From NCBI RefSeq assembly GCF_024054175.1, contig NZ_JAMXLA010000001.1:927341-991340 (forward strand): a stretch of 64,000 nucleotides of DNA, in the 5' to 3' direction. The position numbers and the translations under genes are program-made. The stretch comes from Flavobacterium sp. NRK1. GTDB lineage: Bacteria > Bacteroidota > Bacteroidia > Flavobacteriales > Flavobacteriaceae. The notes under the pieces are model-generated. The model made no database searches and was not told where the DNA came from. It saw only the letters and a list, made by a program, of their open reading frames with translations. This document shows, in pieces, positions 27,597 to 36,200 of this stretch; position 1 is the first letter of the stretch; every line of letters starts with the position of its first letter.

Positions 27597-28025
27597 TTAT
27601 GATTTTTTTACCGGAGCCGTCTGAACTTTCATTTCTTTCCTGTCTATTCGGCTTTGTTGAAATCGCTGTGTTTTTTGTGCCTTGTTATCAAGATAAGTTT
27701 TAAACTGCTCTTCAGTAAGTACAGCTTTTAATTTTGCTTCTCTTTCTTCATTAAATGCTTTAACTGCCTTAACTCTTTCTGCTCTTGCAGACTGATCTGC
27801 ATTAGCCTTTTTAGTTTCCATGGTTTTGCTGATAAATTCCTTATTAATTTCATGTACCTTGGCGTACTGGTCATCATTTAAGGTCAATTCAGTTTTCATT
27901 CTGTCTGATAAACGTTTTGCGCCCGTTTCGGCACGGTCCTGAGCAGATACCGTATTAGTAACTGCAATAAGCAGTACAATAGCAGCGGCCATTGTTTTAA
28001 CTGCAGAAATAATCATTTTTAACAT
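27597..28025 (-). CDS. Small periplasmic helical protein (Spy/DUF4890-like), paralogue
   Basis: An upstream in-frame ATG at 28061 exists, but alignment with the neighbouring paralogue fixes the start at 28025: MLKMIISAVKTMAAAIVLLI matches MIKRFISAAKTILGAAVLLI residue for residue, with the signal peptide ending TVSAQ. The mature protein repeats the pattern LTLNDDQYAKVHEINKEFI ... FNEEREAKLKAVLTEEQFKTYLDNK and ends in a basic tail. Role as for its paralogue: probably an envelope stress or chaperone-like protein, by inference. The pair looks like a tandem duplication that has diverged. Confidence 0.78.
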   Translation of the reverse strand: MLKMIISAVKTMAAAIVLLIAVTNTVSAQDRAETGAKRLSDRMKTELTLNDDQYAKVHEINKEFISKTMETKKANADQSARAERVKAVKAFNEEREAKLKAVLTEEQFKTYLDNKAQKTQRFQQSRIDRKEMKVQTAPVKKS

Positions 28026-28102
28026 CTTTAAATATTTTTTTGGTTTATTGAATTTGAGCAAAACAACTATTGTACCATTTTTTTGCCGAAGGCTAATATA
28101 AT

Positions 28103-28128
28103 AAAAAAAGCCTCTGAATACAGAGGCT
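28103..28128 (-). terminator. Terminator of the fatty-acid operon
   Basis: AGCCTCTG-AATA-CAGAGGCT with a seven-base T run on the minus strand, just after the accC stop. Confidence 0.88.
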
Positions 28129-28134
28129 GAATTT

Positions 28135-29484
28135 TTATTGTACAGGATCTTTCATTTTAAAAGATTCCATGAATTTTGTAGTGTAATTACCTTCTACATA
28201 ATCCGGCTCATCCATTAACTGCCTGTGGAAAGGTATAGTTGTTTTAATACCTTCTATCACAAACTCATCAAGAGCACGCTTCATTTTATTAATAGCTTCT
28301 TCCCTTGTTTGGGCAGTAGTTATTAATTTAGCGATCATTGAATCATAGTTTGGCGGAATTGTATAACCAGAATAAACGTGAGTATCTAAACGCACCCCAT
28401 GTCCGCCCGGCATATGCAGTGTAGTGATTTTACCAGGAGACGGCCTAAAATCATTATATGGATCTTCAGCGTTGATACGGCACTCTATAGAGTGTAGTTG
28501 CGGCAGATAGTTTTTACCCGAAATAGGCACACCTGCAGCCACTAATATCTGCTCGCGTATAAGGTCATAATCAATTACCTGTTCTGTAATTGGATGTTCT
28601 ACCTGTATACGTGTATTCATTTCCATAAAGTAGAAATTTCTGTGTTTATCTACAAGAAATTCCACAGTACCTGCTCCTTCATATTTAATATATTCAGCAG
28701 CTTTAACAGCAGCTTCACCCATTTTAGTACGAAGTTCATCGGTCATGAACGGAGAAGGCGTTTCTTCAGTAAGTTTCTGGTGGCGTCTTTGTACCGAACA
28801 GTCCCTTTCAGAAAGGTGGCAGGCTTTACCAAAAGAATCTCCCACAACCTGTATTTCAATATGGCGAGGCTCTTCAATTAGCTTTTCCATATACATACCA
28901 TCGTTGCCGAAAGATGCTGCAGCTTCCTGTTTAGCACTTTCCCATGCTTTTAAAAGCTCATCCTGTTTCCATACAGCCCTCATACCTTTACCACCACCAC
29001 CGGCAGTAGCTTTAAGCATTACAGGATATCCGAATTCTTTAGCCAGCTTTTCTGCATGCTCATAAGAATCAAGAAGACCGTCAGAACCCGGTACACATGG
29101 TACACCGGCAGCTTTCATGGTAGCTTTAGCCGTAGCTTTATCTCCCATTTTATCAATCATATCCGGCGAAGCACCAATAAACTTAATACCATGCTCACCA
29201 CATATTTTAGAGAATTTAGCATTCTCAGACAGGAATCCGTAACCGGGATGTATGGCGTCTGCATTAGTAATTTCAGCAGCAGCTATAATGTTAGATATTT
29301 TCAGGTAAGAAAGATTGCTTGGCGGCGGGCCTATACAAACTGCCTCGTCGGCAAATTTTACGTGAAGGCTTTCAGCATCAGCAGTAGAGTAAACCGCTAC
29401 GGTTTTAATACCCATCTCCCTGCAGGTTCTTATTACACGAAGTGCAATCTCTCCCCTGTTTGCAATTAATATTTTTTTAAACAT
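28135..29484 (-). CDS. accC: Biotin carboxylase subunit of acetyl-CoA carboxylase
   Basis: A 449-residue ATP-grasp protein starting [21 protein letters not shown]. The glycine-rich ATP loop [13 protein letters not shown], the [14 protein letters not shown] segment, [13 protein letters not shown] and [16 protein letters not shown] are the conserved biotin-carboxylase signatures. It carboxylates biotin on AccB with bicarbonate and ATP, the first half-reaction of fatty-acid synthesis, in the cytoplasm. It is the last gene of the operon DUF177-rpmF-fabH-accB-accC and is followed by a terminator. Confidence 0.97.
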   Translation of the reverse strand: MFKKILIANRGEIALRVIRTCREMGIKTVAVYSTADAESLHVKFADEAVCIGPPPSNLSYLKISNIIAAAEITNADAIHPGYGFLSENAKFSKICGEHGIKFIGASPDMIDKMGDKATAKATMKAAGVPCVPGSDGLLDSYEHAEKLAKEFGYPVMLKATAGGGGKGMRAVWKQDELLKAWESAKQEAAASFGNDGMYMEKLIEEPRHIEIQVVGDSFGKACHLSERDCSVQRRHQKLTEETPSPFMTDELRTKMGEAAVKAAEYIKYEGAGTVEFLVDKHRNFYFMEMNTRIQVEHPITEQVIDYDLIREQILVAAGVPISGKNYLPQLHSIECRINAEDPYNDFRPSPGKITTLHMPGGHGVRLDTHVYSGYTIPPNYDSMIAKLITTAQTREEAINKMKRALDEFVIEGIKTTIPFHRQLMDEPDYVEGNYTTKFMESFKMKDPVQ

Positions 29485-29568
29485 CTTTTCGAAATTATAA
29501 ATTTTGAATTATAAATTTTAAATCTTCCCGATACTAAAACAGTATCTGAAATTCATCATTTAAATTCC

Positions 29569-30060
29569 TTATGATGGATCTACTAAGAATAAAGGCTGAT
29601 CAAATTCTACCGGAGAAGCATCATCAACTAAAACCTTAACAATTTTACCCGATACTTCAGATTCGATCTCGTTGAATAATTTCATAGCCTCGATAACACA
29701 AACCACATCTCCTTTAGAGATAGTGCTTCCAACTTCTACAAACACAGGTTTGTCCGGAGATGGTTTTCTGTATAGTGTACCAATAATTGGCGACTTAATT
29801 GTAATGTATTTTGAATTATCATCTGCAACAACCGGAGCTGCGGCAGCTGGAGCTTGTGGTGCAGCCGGAGCAGCTGCCGGAGCCATTGCCTGTTGTACCG
29901 GCTGTCCCATAGGAACGTGCTGAACATAAGTTGTAGTTTCGGCAGCTCCTGCTTCAGTTGTTTTTATGGTGATTTTAAAATCATCCATCTCCAACTTAAC
30001 TTCTGTAGCTCCGGATTTTGCTACAAACTTGATTAGGTTTTGAATCTCTCTAATATCCAT
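29569..30060 (-). CDS. accB: Biotin carboxyl carrier protein
   Basis: A 163-residue protein. The N-terminal helical region (MDIREIQNLIKFVAKSGATEVKLE) is followed by an Ala/Pro linker (about residues 50-80) and the C-terminal biotinyl domain with CVIEAMKLFNEIESE; the lysine of EAMK is the biotinylation site. It shuttles carboxybiotin between the AccC and AccAD active sites. The linker length is ordinary. It is 84 bases upstream of accC. Confidence 0.96.
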   Translation of the reverse strand: MDIREIQNLIKFVAKSGATEVKLEMDDFKITIKTTEAGAAETTTYVQHVPMGQPVQQAMAPAAAPAAPQAPAAAAPVVADDNSKYITIKSPIIGTLYRKPSPDKPVFVEVGSTISKGDVVCVIEAMKLFNEIESEVSGKIVKVLVDDASPVEFDQPLFLVDPS

Positions 30061-30090
30061 AATTTCCGTTATTTTGTATAGTTTGTTTGA

Positions 30091-31089
30091 TTATTTTTTA
30101 TCGTATGCCCATTTAAGGTAAATAGAACCCCATGTAAATCCGCCTCCAAAAGAAGCAAAGATAAGATTATCTCCCTTTTTAAAAAGGTGCTCGAAGTCAT
30201 TTAACAGTAATGGCAGTGTTGCCGATGTTGTATTACCGTACTTTTCTATATTAACTAATACTTTAGCTTCGTCAAGATTCATTCTTGAAGCAGTTGCATC
30301 AATAATCCTTCTGTTAGCCTGGTGTGCAATAAGCCAGTTAACATCGTCATTATTAAGATTATTGTTTTGCATGATCCTTTCACTTACATCTGCCATGTTG
30401 GAAACCGCATATTTAAATACAGTTTTACCATCCTGATGAACAAAGTGCTGGCCATTATCTATAGTTTCGTGGGTTGGAGGCAGTAAAGAACCTCCCGCTT
30501 CAATTTTAAGGAATTCGCGGCCTATACCGTCACTTCTTAAAATTTCATCCTGCAGGCCAAGACCTTCTTCATTTGGCTCAAACAATGCTGCTCCGGCGCC
30601 ATCGCCAAAAATAATGCATGTTGCCCTGTCAGTATAATCTATAATTGAAGACATTTTATCTGCTCCGATAACCAGTACTTTTTTATATCTGCCCGCCTGA
30701 ATGTAAGCTGCCGCGGTACTCATACCATATAAAAAACTTGAACATGCTGCCTGTAAATCGTAAGCAAAGGCGTTTACCGCGCCTATTTGTGATGCAACAT
30801 AAACTGCTGTTGCCGCAACCGGCATATCCGGAGTTGTGGTTGCTAAAAGCACCATATCAATCTCTTCAGGATTTGTGCCTGACTTTTTAAGTAAGTCTTC
30901 GGCTGCTTTTATTGCTAAAAAGGAAGTTCCTTTGTCTTTATCTTTAAGAATGCGCCTTTCTTTAATGCCTGTACGGGTAGTAATCCATTCATCGTTAGTA
31001 TCTACCATTGTTTCTAACACCTTGTTAGATAACACAAAATCTGGAACATATCCCCCTACTGCTGTAATGGCGGCTGTTATTTTACTCAT
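30091..31089 (-). CDS. fabH: 3-oxoacyl-[acyl-carrier-protein] synthase III
   Basis: A 332-residue thiolase-fold enzyme. The catalytic cysteine is in DLQAACSSFLYGM (about residue 113), histidine in LIAHQANRRI (about 254) and asparagine in KYGNTTSATLP (about 284). The N-terminus ITAVGGYVPDFVLSN is typical. FabH condenses acetyl-CoA (or branched acyl-CoA primers in many Bacteroidota) with malonyl-ACP to start fatty-acid synthesis. It is separated from rpmF by about 160 bases holding a hairpin, so expression relative to rpmF may be lowered by partial termination. Confidence 0.96.
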   Translation of the reverse strand: MSKITAAITAVGGYVPDFVLSNKVLETMVDTNDEWITTRTGIKERRILKDKDKGTSFLAIKAAEDLLKKSGTNPEEIDMVLLATTTPDMPVAATAVYVASQIGAVNAFAYDLQAACSSFLYGMSTAAAYIQAGRYKKVLVIGADKMSSIIDYTDRATCIIFGDGAGAALFEPNEEGLGLQDEILRSDGIGREFLKIEAGGSLLPPTHETIDNGQHFVHQDGKTVFKYAVSNMADVSERIMQNNNLNNDDVNWLIAHQANRRIIDATASRMNLDEAKVLVNIEKYGNTTSATLPLLLNDFEHLFKKGDNLIFASFGGGFTWGSIYLKWAYDKK

Positions 31090-31205
31090 AGGATAAATTT
31101 TTCAATCTCAGTTGAGGAATTTGAAAAGTGGTGGAAATTACAAAAAAAATGCAAATTGAGATGTAATAAGCCCCGTTAAATTAAAAAAAATGGGTATGTA
31201 ATAAA

Positions 31206-31231
31206 AAAACTCTCACGCTGTGAGAGTTTTT
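31206..31231 (-). terminator. Hairpin between rpmF and fabH (terminator or attenuator)
   Basis: AAAACTCTCA pairs with TGAGAGTTTT around CGCTG; on the minus strand a T-run follows. It lies inside an otherwise continuous operon, so it may give partial termination, or fabH may have its own promoter. Confidence 0.7.
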
Positions 31232-31250
31232 ACCCTATTTTTTACTGCAA

Positions 31251-31445
31251 TTATGCTACAGCTTCTGCTTTGTCTATTACAACCTGGCCTCTGTAATACA
31301 TTTTGCCTTCATGCCAGTAAGCTCTGTGATATAAATGTGCTTCTCCTGTTACAGGACATGTAGCAATTTGAGGAACAGACGCTTTATAATGTGTCCTTCT
31401 CTTATCTCTTCTGGTTTTCGAGGTCTTTCTCTTAGGATGTGCCAT
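31251..31445 (-). CDS. rpmF: 50S ribosomal protein L32
   Basis: A 64-residue basic protein beginning [22 protein letters not shown], the typical L32 start. Only one cysteine (ATCPVTG) is present, so it is the zinc-independent form. L32 sits in the large ribosomal subunit near the peptidyl-transferase centre. Its linkage with DUF177 and fab genes is widely conserved in bacteria. It starts ten bases after the DUF177 gene stop. Confidence 0.96.
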   Translation of the reverse strand: MAHPKRKTSKTRRDKRRTHYKASVPQIATCPVTGEAHLYHRAYWHEGKMYYRGQVVIDKAEAVA

Positions 31446-31454
31446 TTTACTATA

Positions 31455-31997
31455 TTATTTATCCGTTAATAGTTTTTTTAATTCGTCCCAACGGGGATCT
31501 GTATCTTCTTTTTTATCTTCTTCTCTTTGCTTTTCCTTTGGGGAAAGCTCGTTAAGTTTGTCTAATATGTCGGCGGCGACGGTACCGTCCTTAACTCCCG
31601 GATGTATTCGTTTTGAAGGAACCGACAGTACTATCATCTCATAGATATACTGCGATACATCTACCTGAAATTCGCCATGCGGCAGTATGAGCATTTCATC
31701 GTTATCATCATTATACTCATCACCAAATTTCACTATAAGGTCAAGCTTGCCTTTTACGGGCAGGTCAAAATCCTCATTAGTAATATCACAAGGCACATTT
31801 ACAGTACCTTTATGCTTAAAGCTTAACTCAAGCATTGTGATTTTTTTCTCCAAAACAAGATTCACTTTGATGTTGACATCGTTATACTCATCAAAACCAA
31901 AGTCATCAAAGAACGCTTTATTAATCTCAAACTCAAACTGGTGCTTACCTTGTTTCAACCCCGCAAAAGGAATCAAAAATTCTTTGTTCACTTTCAT
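31455..31997 (-). CDS. DUF177/YceD-family protein
   Basis: A 180-residue protein. The region with ITMLELSFKHKGTVNVPCDITNEDFDLPVKGKLDLIVKF (given in parts: VNVPCDITNEDF and PVKGKLDLIVKFG) matches DUF177, including the cysteine of the usual two-cysteine motif. The C-terminus is charged (KQREEDKKEDTDPRWDELKKLL), where the family conserves DPRW. The DUF177 protein is linked to 23S rRNA accumulation in plants and bacteria. It is the first gene of the fatty-acid operon. Confidence 0.88.
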   Translation of the reverse strand: MKVNKEFLIPFAGLKQGKHQFEFEINKAFFDDFGFDEYNDVNIKVNLVLEKKITMLELSFKHKGTVNVPCDITNEDFDLPVKGKLDLIVKFGDEYNDDNDEMLILPHGEFQVDVSQYIYEMIVLSVPSKRIHPGVKDGTVAADILDKLNELSPKEKQREEDKKEDTDPRWDELKKLLTDK

Positions 31998-32081
31998 TTC
32001 CAGTCGGTTTTTATTTTGTTAAACTCGATAATTACGGCTTAAAACACCGCAACTCATTTCGTTACAACAGTTTTGAGCGTG

Positions 32082-32109
32082 CAAAGATATAAAATTATTG
32101 CAATTCCAA
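32082..32109 (-). promoter_or_regulatory. Promoter of the DUF177-rpmF-fabH-accBC operon (TTG-N17-TATCTTTG)
   Basis: On the minus strand TTG (complement of 32107-32109) and TATCTTTG (complement of 32082-32089) match the Bacteroidota -33/-7 consensus with 17-base spacing, 85 bases before the first start codon. Confidence 0.65.
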
Positions 32110-32132
32110 AACGGTTATCAACATTTTTTTGT

Positions 32133-33182
32133 TTATAACTGTTTTTCCTTGATTTTCAAGGGATTTTTAGTTATTTCTGCATACTCAGTCCTCGAATGAA
32201 ATATATCAAGTGCCATATATACAGCTTCTTTAAACGAATTAAAATCGGCTATTCCCTTACCTGCTATATCATAAGCCGTGCCATGATCGGGCGATGTTCT
32301 TATTGCCTCAAGGCCTGCTGTATAGTTAACTCCGCCGCCAAAAGCCAGTGTTTTAAACGGTATAAGTCCCTGGTCATGGTAAGCAGCTATTACCGCATCA
32401 TATTTTTCATACTGTCCGCTCCCGAAAAAGCTGTCTGCCGAATAAGGCCCGAAAACAAGCACACCTTCTTCAAATAATTTTTTAAGGGCCGGTTTTACAA
32501 CTGCATCGTCTTCTTTACCAATTACTCCATTGTCTCCGCTGTGTGGGTTTACCCCTAATACTGCAATTTTAGGTTTATTTATTCCGAAATCCTGTTTAAG
32601 CGAATGATTTACAGTAAGCAGTTTTTTTCTTATAAGTTCTTCTGTTAAATGTGCCGAAACCTCATTTACAGGGATATGATCTGTAAGCAGGCCTACCCTA
32701 AGATTATCCTGAACCATAAGCATTAATGCGTCGCCTTCCAGTTCTTTATCCAGATAATCAGTATGTCCCGGGAATTTAAAATCTTCAGACTGTATGTTAT
32801 ACTTATTAATAGGAGCTGTTACCAGCAGGTCTATTTTATGCTGTTTTAATGCTGCAACAGCTTCGGTAAACGATTTAATAGCATATTTACCTACTATCTC
32901 ATCGTTTTTACCAAACTCAATATTTACACTTTCGCGCCATATGTTAAGTACGTTTATTTTACCAATAACTAATTGGTCAAGATTGTCTATACCATGAAGA
33001 TTGCAGTTAAGCTCAAGATTTTTCTTGATGAAAGACAGCACTTTTACGTTACCAAAGATAACAGGCGTGCAAAACTCCAGCATGCGGGTATCTTCAAACG
33101 TTTTTAAGATTACCTCCGGTCCAATGCCATTAAGGTCGCCTATAGATATCCCCACGATTACATTTTCTGCCTTTTTTGTCAT
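32133..33182 (-). CDS. pdxA: 4-hydroxythreonine-4-phosphate dehydrogenase
   Basis: A 349-residue protein with VGISIGDLNGIGPEVILKTF at the N-terminus, the substrate/metal-binding histidine in FPGHTDYLD (about residue 140), NPHSGDNGVIG and AAYHDQGLIPFKTL, all PdxA signatures. It oxidises 4-phosphohydroxy-L-threonine in the DXP-dependent pathway to pyridoxal 5'-phosphate. It is divergent from ribE with a 52-base gap that holds both promoters. A TAAATTTG -7 box on the minus strand serves it. Confidence 0.95.
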   Translation of the reverse strand: MTKKAENVIVGISIGDLNGIGPEVILKTFEDTRMLEFCTPVIFGNVKVLSFIKKNLELNCNLHGIDNLDQLVIGKINVLNIWRESVNIEFGKNDEIVGKYAIKSFTEAVAALKQHKIDLLVTAPINKYNIQSEDFKFPGHTDYLDKELEGDALMLMVQDNLRVGLLTDHIPVNEVSAHLTEELIRKKLLTVNHSLKQDFGINKPKIAVLGVNPHSGDNGVIGKEDDAVVKPALKKLFEEGVLVFGPYSADSFFGSGQYEKYDAVIAAYHDQGLIPFKTLAFGGGVNYTAGLEAIRTSPDHGTAYDIAGKGIADFNSFKEAVYMALDIFHSRTEYAEITKNPLKIKEKQL

Positions 33183-33205
33183 AATGCTGTTTTATTGTAC
33201 TTTTG
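33175..33205 (+). promoter_or_regulatory. ribE promoter (TTTG-N19-TACTTTTG)
   Basis: TTTG at 33175-33178 and TACTTTTG at 33198-33205 give a near-perfect Bacteroidota promoter. The -33 box lies inside the first codons of pdxA, and the -7 box is six bases from the oppositely oriented pdxA -7 box. Confidence 0.7.
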
Positions 33206-33211
33206 AAGCTA

Positions 33212-33219
33212 CAAATTTA
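33212..33219 (-). promoter_or_regulatory. pdxA -7 element (TAAATTTG on the minus strand)
   Basis: CAAATTTA on the plus strand reads TAAATTTG on the minus strand, 30 bases upstream of the pdxA ATG. The -33 box is not clear. Confidence 0.5.
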
Positions 33220-33234
33220 GCAAAATAAATCAGC

Positions 33235-33825
33235 ATGTTTACAGGAATTATTGAAACTCAGGGAACGATAAAAGAAATAACTAAAGATAATGACAATATT
33301 AACATTGCTATAACATCATCTATAACCCACCAACTTAAAATAGACCAGAGCGTAAGCCATGACGGAGTATGCCTTACCGTAGTAGCCATTAATAACGACA
33401 CCTATATTGTAACCGCAATTAAAGAGACGCTTGAAAAAACTAATCTTAAAGAATGGAAAGTGGGTGGTATTGTAAACTTAGAACGCGCAATGAAGCTTGG
33501 TGACAGGCTTGACGGGCATATTGTTCAGGGGCATGTAGATCAGACCGGAGTTTGCAAATCGGTAAAAAACGCAAACGGGAGCTGGTATTTTACTTTTGAA
33601 TATGACAAAAACGCTAACAACATTACCATAGAAAAAGGTTCTATTACTGTAAATGGTGTAAGCCTTACCGTTGTAAACTCAAAAGAAAATGAATTTAGCG
33701 TTGCTATTATTCCTTATACTTATGAGCATACCAACTTTAACACAATTAAAGAAGGCACTACCATAAATCTTGAATTTGATGTTGTAGGCAAATATGTAGC
33801 CCGACTGCATGCCTTAAGAAATTAA
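33235..33825 (+). CDS. ribE: Riboflavin synthase alpha chain
   Basis: A 196-residue protein starting MFTGIIETQGTIKE, with two lumazine-binding domains in tandem: residues about 1-95 (QSVSHDGVCLTVVAI) and 96-196 (GSITVNGVSLTVVNS). The two copies align to each other, as expected. It dismutates two 6,7-dimethyl-8-ribityllumazine molecules into riboflavin. Length is normal. No RFN/FMN riboswitch is seen in the short leader. Confidence 0.96.
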   Translation: MFTGIIETQGTIKEITKDNDNINIAITSSITHQLKIDQSVSHDGVCLTVVAINNDTYIVTAIKETLEKTNLKEWKVGGIVNLERAMKLGDRLDGHIVQGHVDQTGVCKSVKNANGSWYFTFEYDKNANNITIEKGSITVNGVSLTVVNSKENEFSVAIIPYTYEHTNFNTIKEGTTINLEFDVVGKYVARLHALRN

Positions 33826-33979
33826 TAGTTGAGCCTTACTGTAAAGTGAGGCTTTTTTTATAATTCTTAAACCCACTTTTCCAAAAACTTCCTTCGTACA
33901 TAGAACTTTTGTATTAAACAACTTTTCAACACCTCTCACATTTAACAATTGTTCAGTTTCAGCAGGAATGGTTATTGCT

Positions 33980-33987
33980 TATTTTTG
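33980..33987 (+). promoter_or_regulatory. Candidate -7 element (TATTTTTG) of the radical-SAM gene
   Basis: TATTTTTG lies 17 bases before ATG 34005. It falls after the earlier in-frame ATG at 33975, so it argues for the 34005 start. Confidence 0.5.
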
Positions 33988-34004
33988 TAGAAACACTCCT
34001 CATT

Positions 34005-35267
34005 ATGTACGACAGGATTAGAGAGAAGCTTGGCATACTTGCCGATGCAGCAAAATATGATGTGTCCTGTTCTTCGAGCGGAGGCACCCGCAAAAACGAC
34101 AACAAAGGTATTGGCGACAGCAGCAGCAGTGGTATTTGCCATACCTATACTGAAGACGGCCGATGCGTTTCGCTGCTCAAGATACTTTTAACCAATCATT
34201 GTATTTACGATTGTGCTTTTTGCGTTTCACGAAAAAGCAACGATGTTAAACGCGCCGCTTTTACCGTAGATGAAGTGGTAGAGCTTACCATGAGCTTTTA
34301 CCGCCGTAATTATATTGAAGGATTGTTCCTTAGCTCCGGTATTTTTAAAAATGCCGATTTTACTATGGAACGCCTTGTGCGTATTGCCAAACGGCTGCGC
34401 CTGGAAGAACGTTTTAACGGATATATACATTTAAAAACCATTCCGGGGGCAAGCCAGGAACTGCTTACTGAAGCTGGTTTGTATGCCGACCGTATGAGCA
34501 TTAATCTTGAAATGCCTACCGAAACCGGATTGAAACTTCTGGCGCCCGAAAAATCGCATGATGATGTAAAAATGCCTCTTGGTTTTATTAAAGATACCAT
34601 TACCCAGTTTAAAGACGAGAAAAAAACCGGACTTATAAAAAGCGTACCAAAGTTTGTGCCAGCCGGGCAAAGTACCCAGATGGTTATTGGTGCTACACCG
34701 GAAACCGACATGGAAATTATGTACAGTGCCGATGAGTACTACAAGAACTTTTCGTTAAAAAGGGTTTACTACTCCGGGTATATACCTATTAGTTATGATA
34801 ATCGTATGCCGGTAATAGGTAGCCAGCCTCCGCTGCTGCGCGAAAACAGATTATACCAGACCGACTGGCTGATGCGTTTTTATGGCTTTAATGTAAAAGA
34901 GCTTTTAAACAGCACAAATCCTCATCTGGATACTGACATTGACCCTAAGCTTAGCTGGGCACTTCGTAATCTTGACCAGTTTCCTATAGACATTAATACA
35001 GCCGATTACCGTATGATTTTGCGTGTACCGGGTATAGGTGTGCAATCTGCTAATAAAATTGTACAGGCACGTAAGTTCGGGAAGCTACGAAGTGATCAAT
35101 TGCAGAAAATAGGTATTGCCTACAATCGCGCAAAGCATTTTATCCGCTGTGCCGATAGCCCAATTATTCTTAATGAGCCTGATGCACCTCATTTAAAAAA
35201 TATAATACTGACTGAAAGCAGCAGTAAATATTTAAAAGTACCGCAAAATCAACTGAGCCTCTTTTAG
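34005..35267 (+). CDS. Putative DNA modification/repair radical SAM protein (TIGR03916 type)
   Basis: An in-frame ATG lies at 33975, but ATG 34005 (MYDRIREKLGILADAAKYDV) is preferred from the family N-terminus and promoter position, giving 420 residues. The radical-SAM cluster is in LTNHCIYDCAFCVSRKS, CxxxCxxC as required for the 4Fe-4S cluster. The C-terminus contains a helix-hairpin-helix DNA-binding element (ILRVPGIGVQSANKIVQARKFG) and FIRCADSP. The family is found next to TIGR03915/DUF4130 proteins or UDG fusions, as here, suggesting repair or modification of DNA bases. The exact reaction is not established. Confidence 0.88.
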   Translation: MYDRIREKLGILADAAKYDVSCSSSGGTRKNDNKGIGDSSSSGICHTYTEDGRCVSLLKILLTNHCIYDCAFCVSRKSNDVKRAAFTVDEVVELTMSFYRRNYIEGLFLSSGIFKNADFTMERLVRIAKRLRLEERFNGYIHLKTIPGASQELLTEAGLYADRMSINLEMPTETGLKLLAPEKSHDDVKMPLGFIKDTITQFKDEKKTGLIKSVPKFVPAGQSTQMVIGATPETDMEIMYSADEYYKNFSLKRVYYSGYIPISYDNRMPVIGSQPPLLRENRLYQTDWLMRFYGFNVKELLNSTNPHLDTDIDPKLSWALRNLDQFPIDINTADYRMILRVPGIGVQSANKIVQARKFGKLRSDQLQKIGIAYNRAKHFIRCADSPIILNEPDAPHLKNIILTESSSKYLKVPQNQLSLF

Positions 35268-35289
35268 GTTTACAAAACCTTTGTAAAAG

Positions 35290-36066
35290 ATGACAACTTA
35301 TATCTTCGACGGTTCTTTAGAAGGACTGCTTACAGCAATTTTTGAGTTTTACGACCGAAAAGAAAAGGCCGTGCAATTGATATGGAATAAACATTATCAG
35401 CCATCAATGCTTGACGAAGCACTGGAAATAATAAATGATGAAACCAAAGCTAAACGTGTATGGGAAGGGCTTAAGAAAAAATTAAGCCCCGAATGGCGTA
35501 CCCGTTTTTATAAAGCCTACCTGTCTGAAGATCCGCAGACATTTCAGGATCTGTTCGATTTTGCCCGTTATATTTTTAATAGTGCAGCAGGAGCCGAAGC
35601 CAACTTTGGAAATCCGCATGTAATGGCTGTTTCTAAAATGGATAAAAAAGTTAATCGGGAAAAACACCGCATGAAGGCGTTTATCCGCTTTCAGCAAACG
35701 GCAGACGGAATTTATTACTGCCCCGTTGAACCCGACTTTAATGTACTTCCCCTAATTGCTTCATTCTTTAAGAATCGTTATGCCGACCAGCAATGGATTA
35801 TTTATGATATAAAGCGCAAATATGGCTTGTTTTATGACCTCAACAAGGTTGAGGAAATAACCTATGAATTTGTTTCTGAAATAGACACCAAAAAAATTAC
35901 ACTCCCGTCAGCACTTACCGATGCTAAGGAAGAACTTGCCTCTGTTTTATGGAAAGATTATTTTAACAGCACTAATATTCCTGCACGTAAAAACATGAAG
36001 CTCCACATTCAGCATGTACCAAAAAGGTATTGGAAATACCTGAATGAAAAGGAAGGAAAGAATTGA
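35290..36066 (+). CDS. TIGR03915/DUF4130-family putative DNA metabolism protein
   Basis: A 258-residue protein starting MTTYIFDGSLEGLLTAIFEFYDRKE, the family N-terminus. It contains EANFGNPHVMAVSKMDKKVNREKHRMKAFIRFQQ (key parts: KKVNREKHRMKAFIRF) and DFNVLPLIASFFKNRYADQQWIIYD, conserved in DUF4130. In some bacteria this family is fused to a UDG-superfamily domain; here that domain is absent. It starts 22 bases after the radical-SAM gene and is clearly co-transcribed. It probably cooperates with it in base repair in the cytoplasm, by inference from conserved pairing. Confidence 0.88.
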   Translation: MTTYIFDGSLEGLLTAIFEFYDRKEKAVQLIWNKHYQPSMLDEALEIINDETKAKRVWEGLKKKLSPEWRTRFYKAYLSEDPQTFQDLFDFARYIFNSAAGAEANFGNPHVMAVSKMDKKVNREKHRMKAFIRFQQTADGIYYCPVEPDFNVLPLIASFFKNRYADQQWIIYDIKRKYGLFYDLNKVEEITYEFVSEIDTKKITLPSALTDAKEELASVLWKDYFNSTNIPARKNMKLHIQHVPKRYWKYLNEKEGKN

Positions 36067-36174
36067 TCTGTTATTTATGGATTTAATTGTTCAATATCAA
36101 TAAATGTAAGATTTATTGATTCACTATCAGGGCAAATAACCAAATCCACAAATAGACAAATTCACAATAATTTG

Positions 36175-36182
36175 TAATTTTG
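36175..36182 (+). promoter_or_regulatory. Candidate -7 element (TAATTTTG) of miaE
   Basis: TAATTTTG lies 18 bases before ATG 36201, overlapping an upstream TTG codon at 36180, and so supports the ATG as start. Confidence 0.5.
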
Positions 36183-36200
36183 CCCACTTATATTACTATT

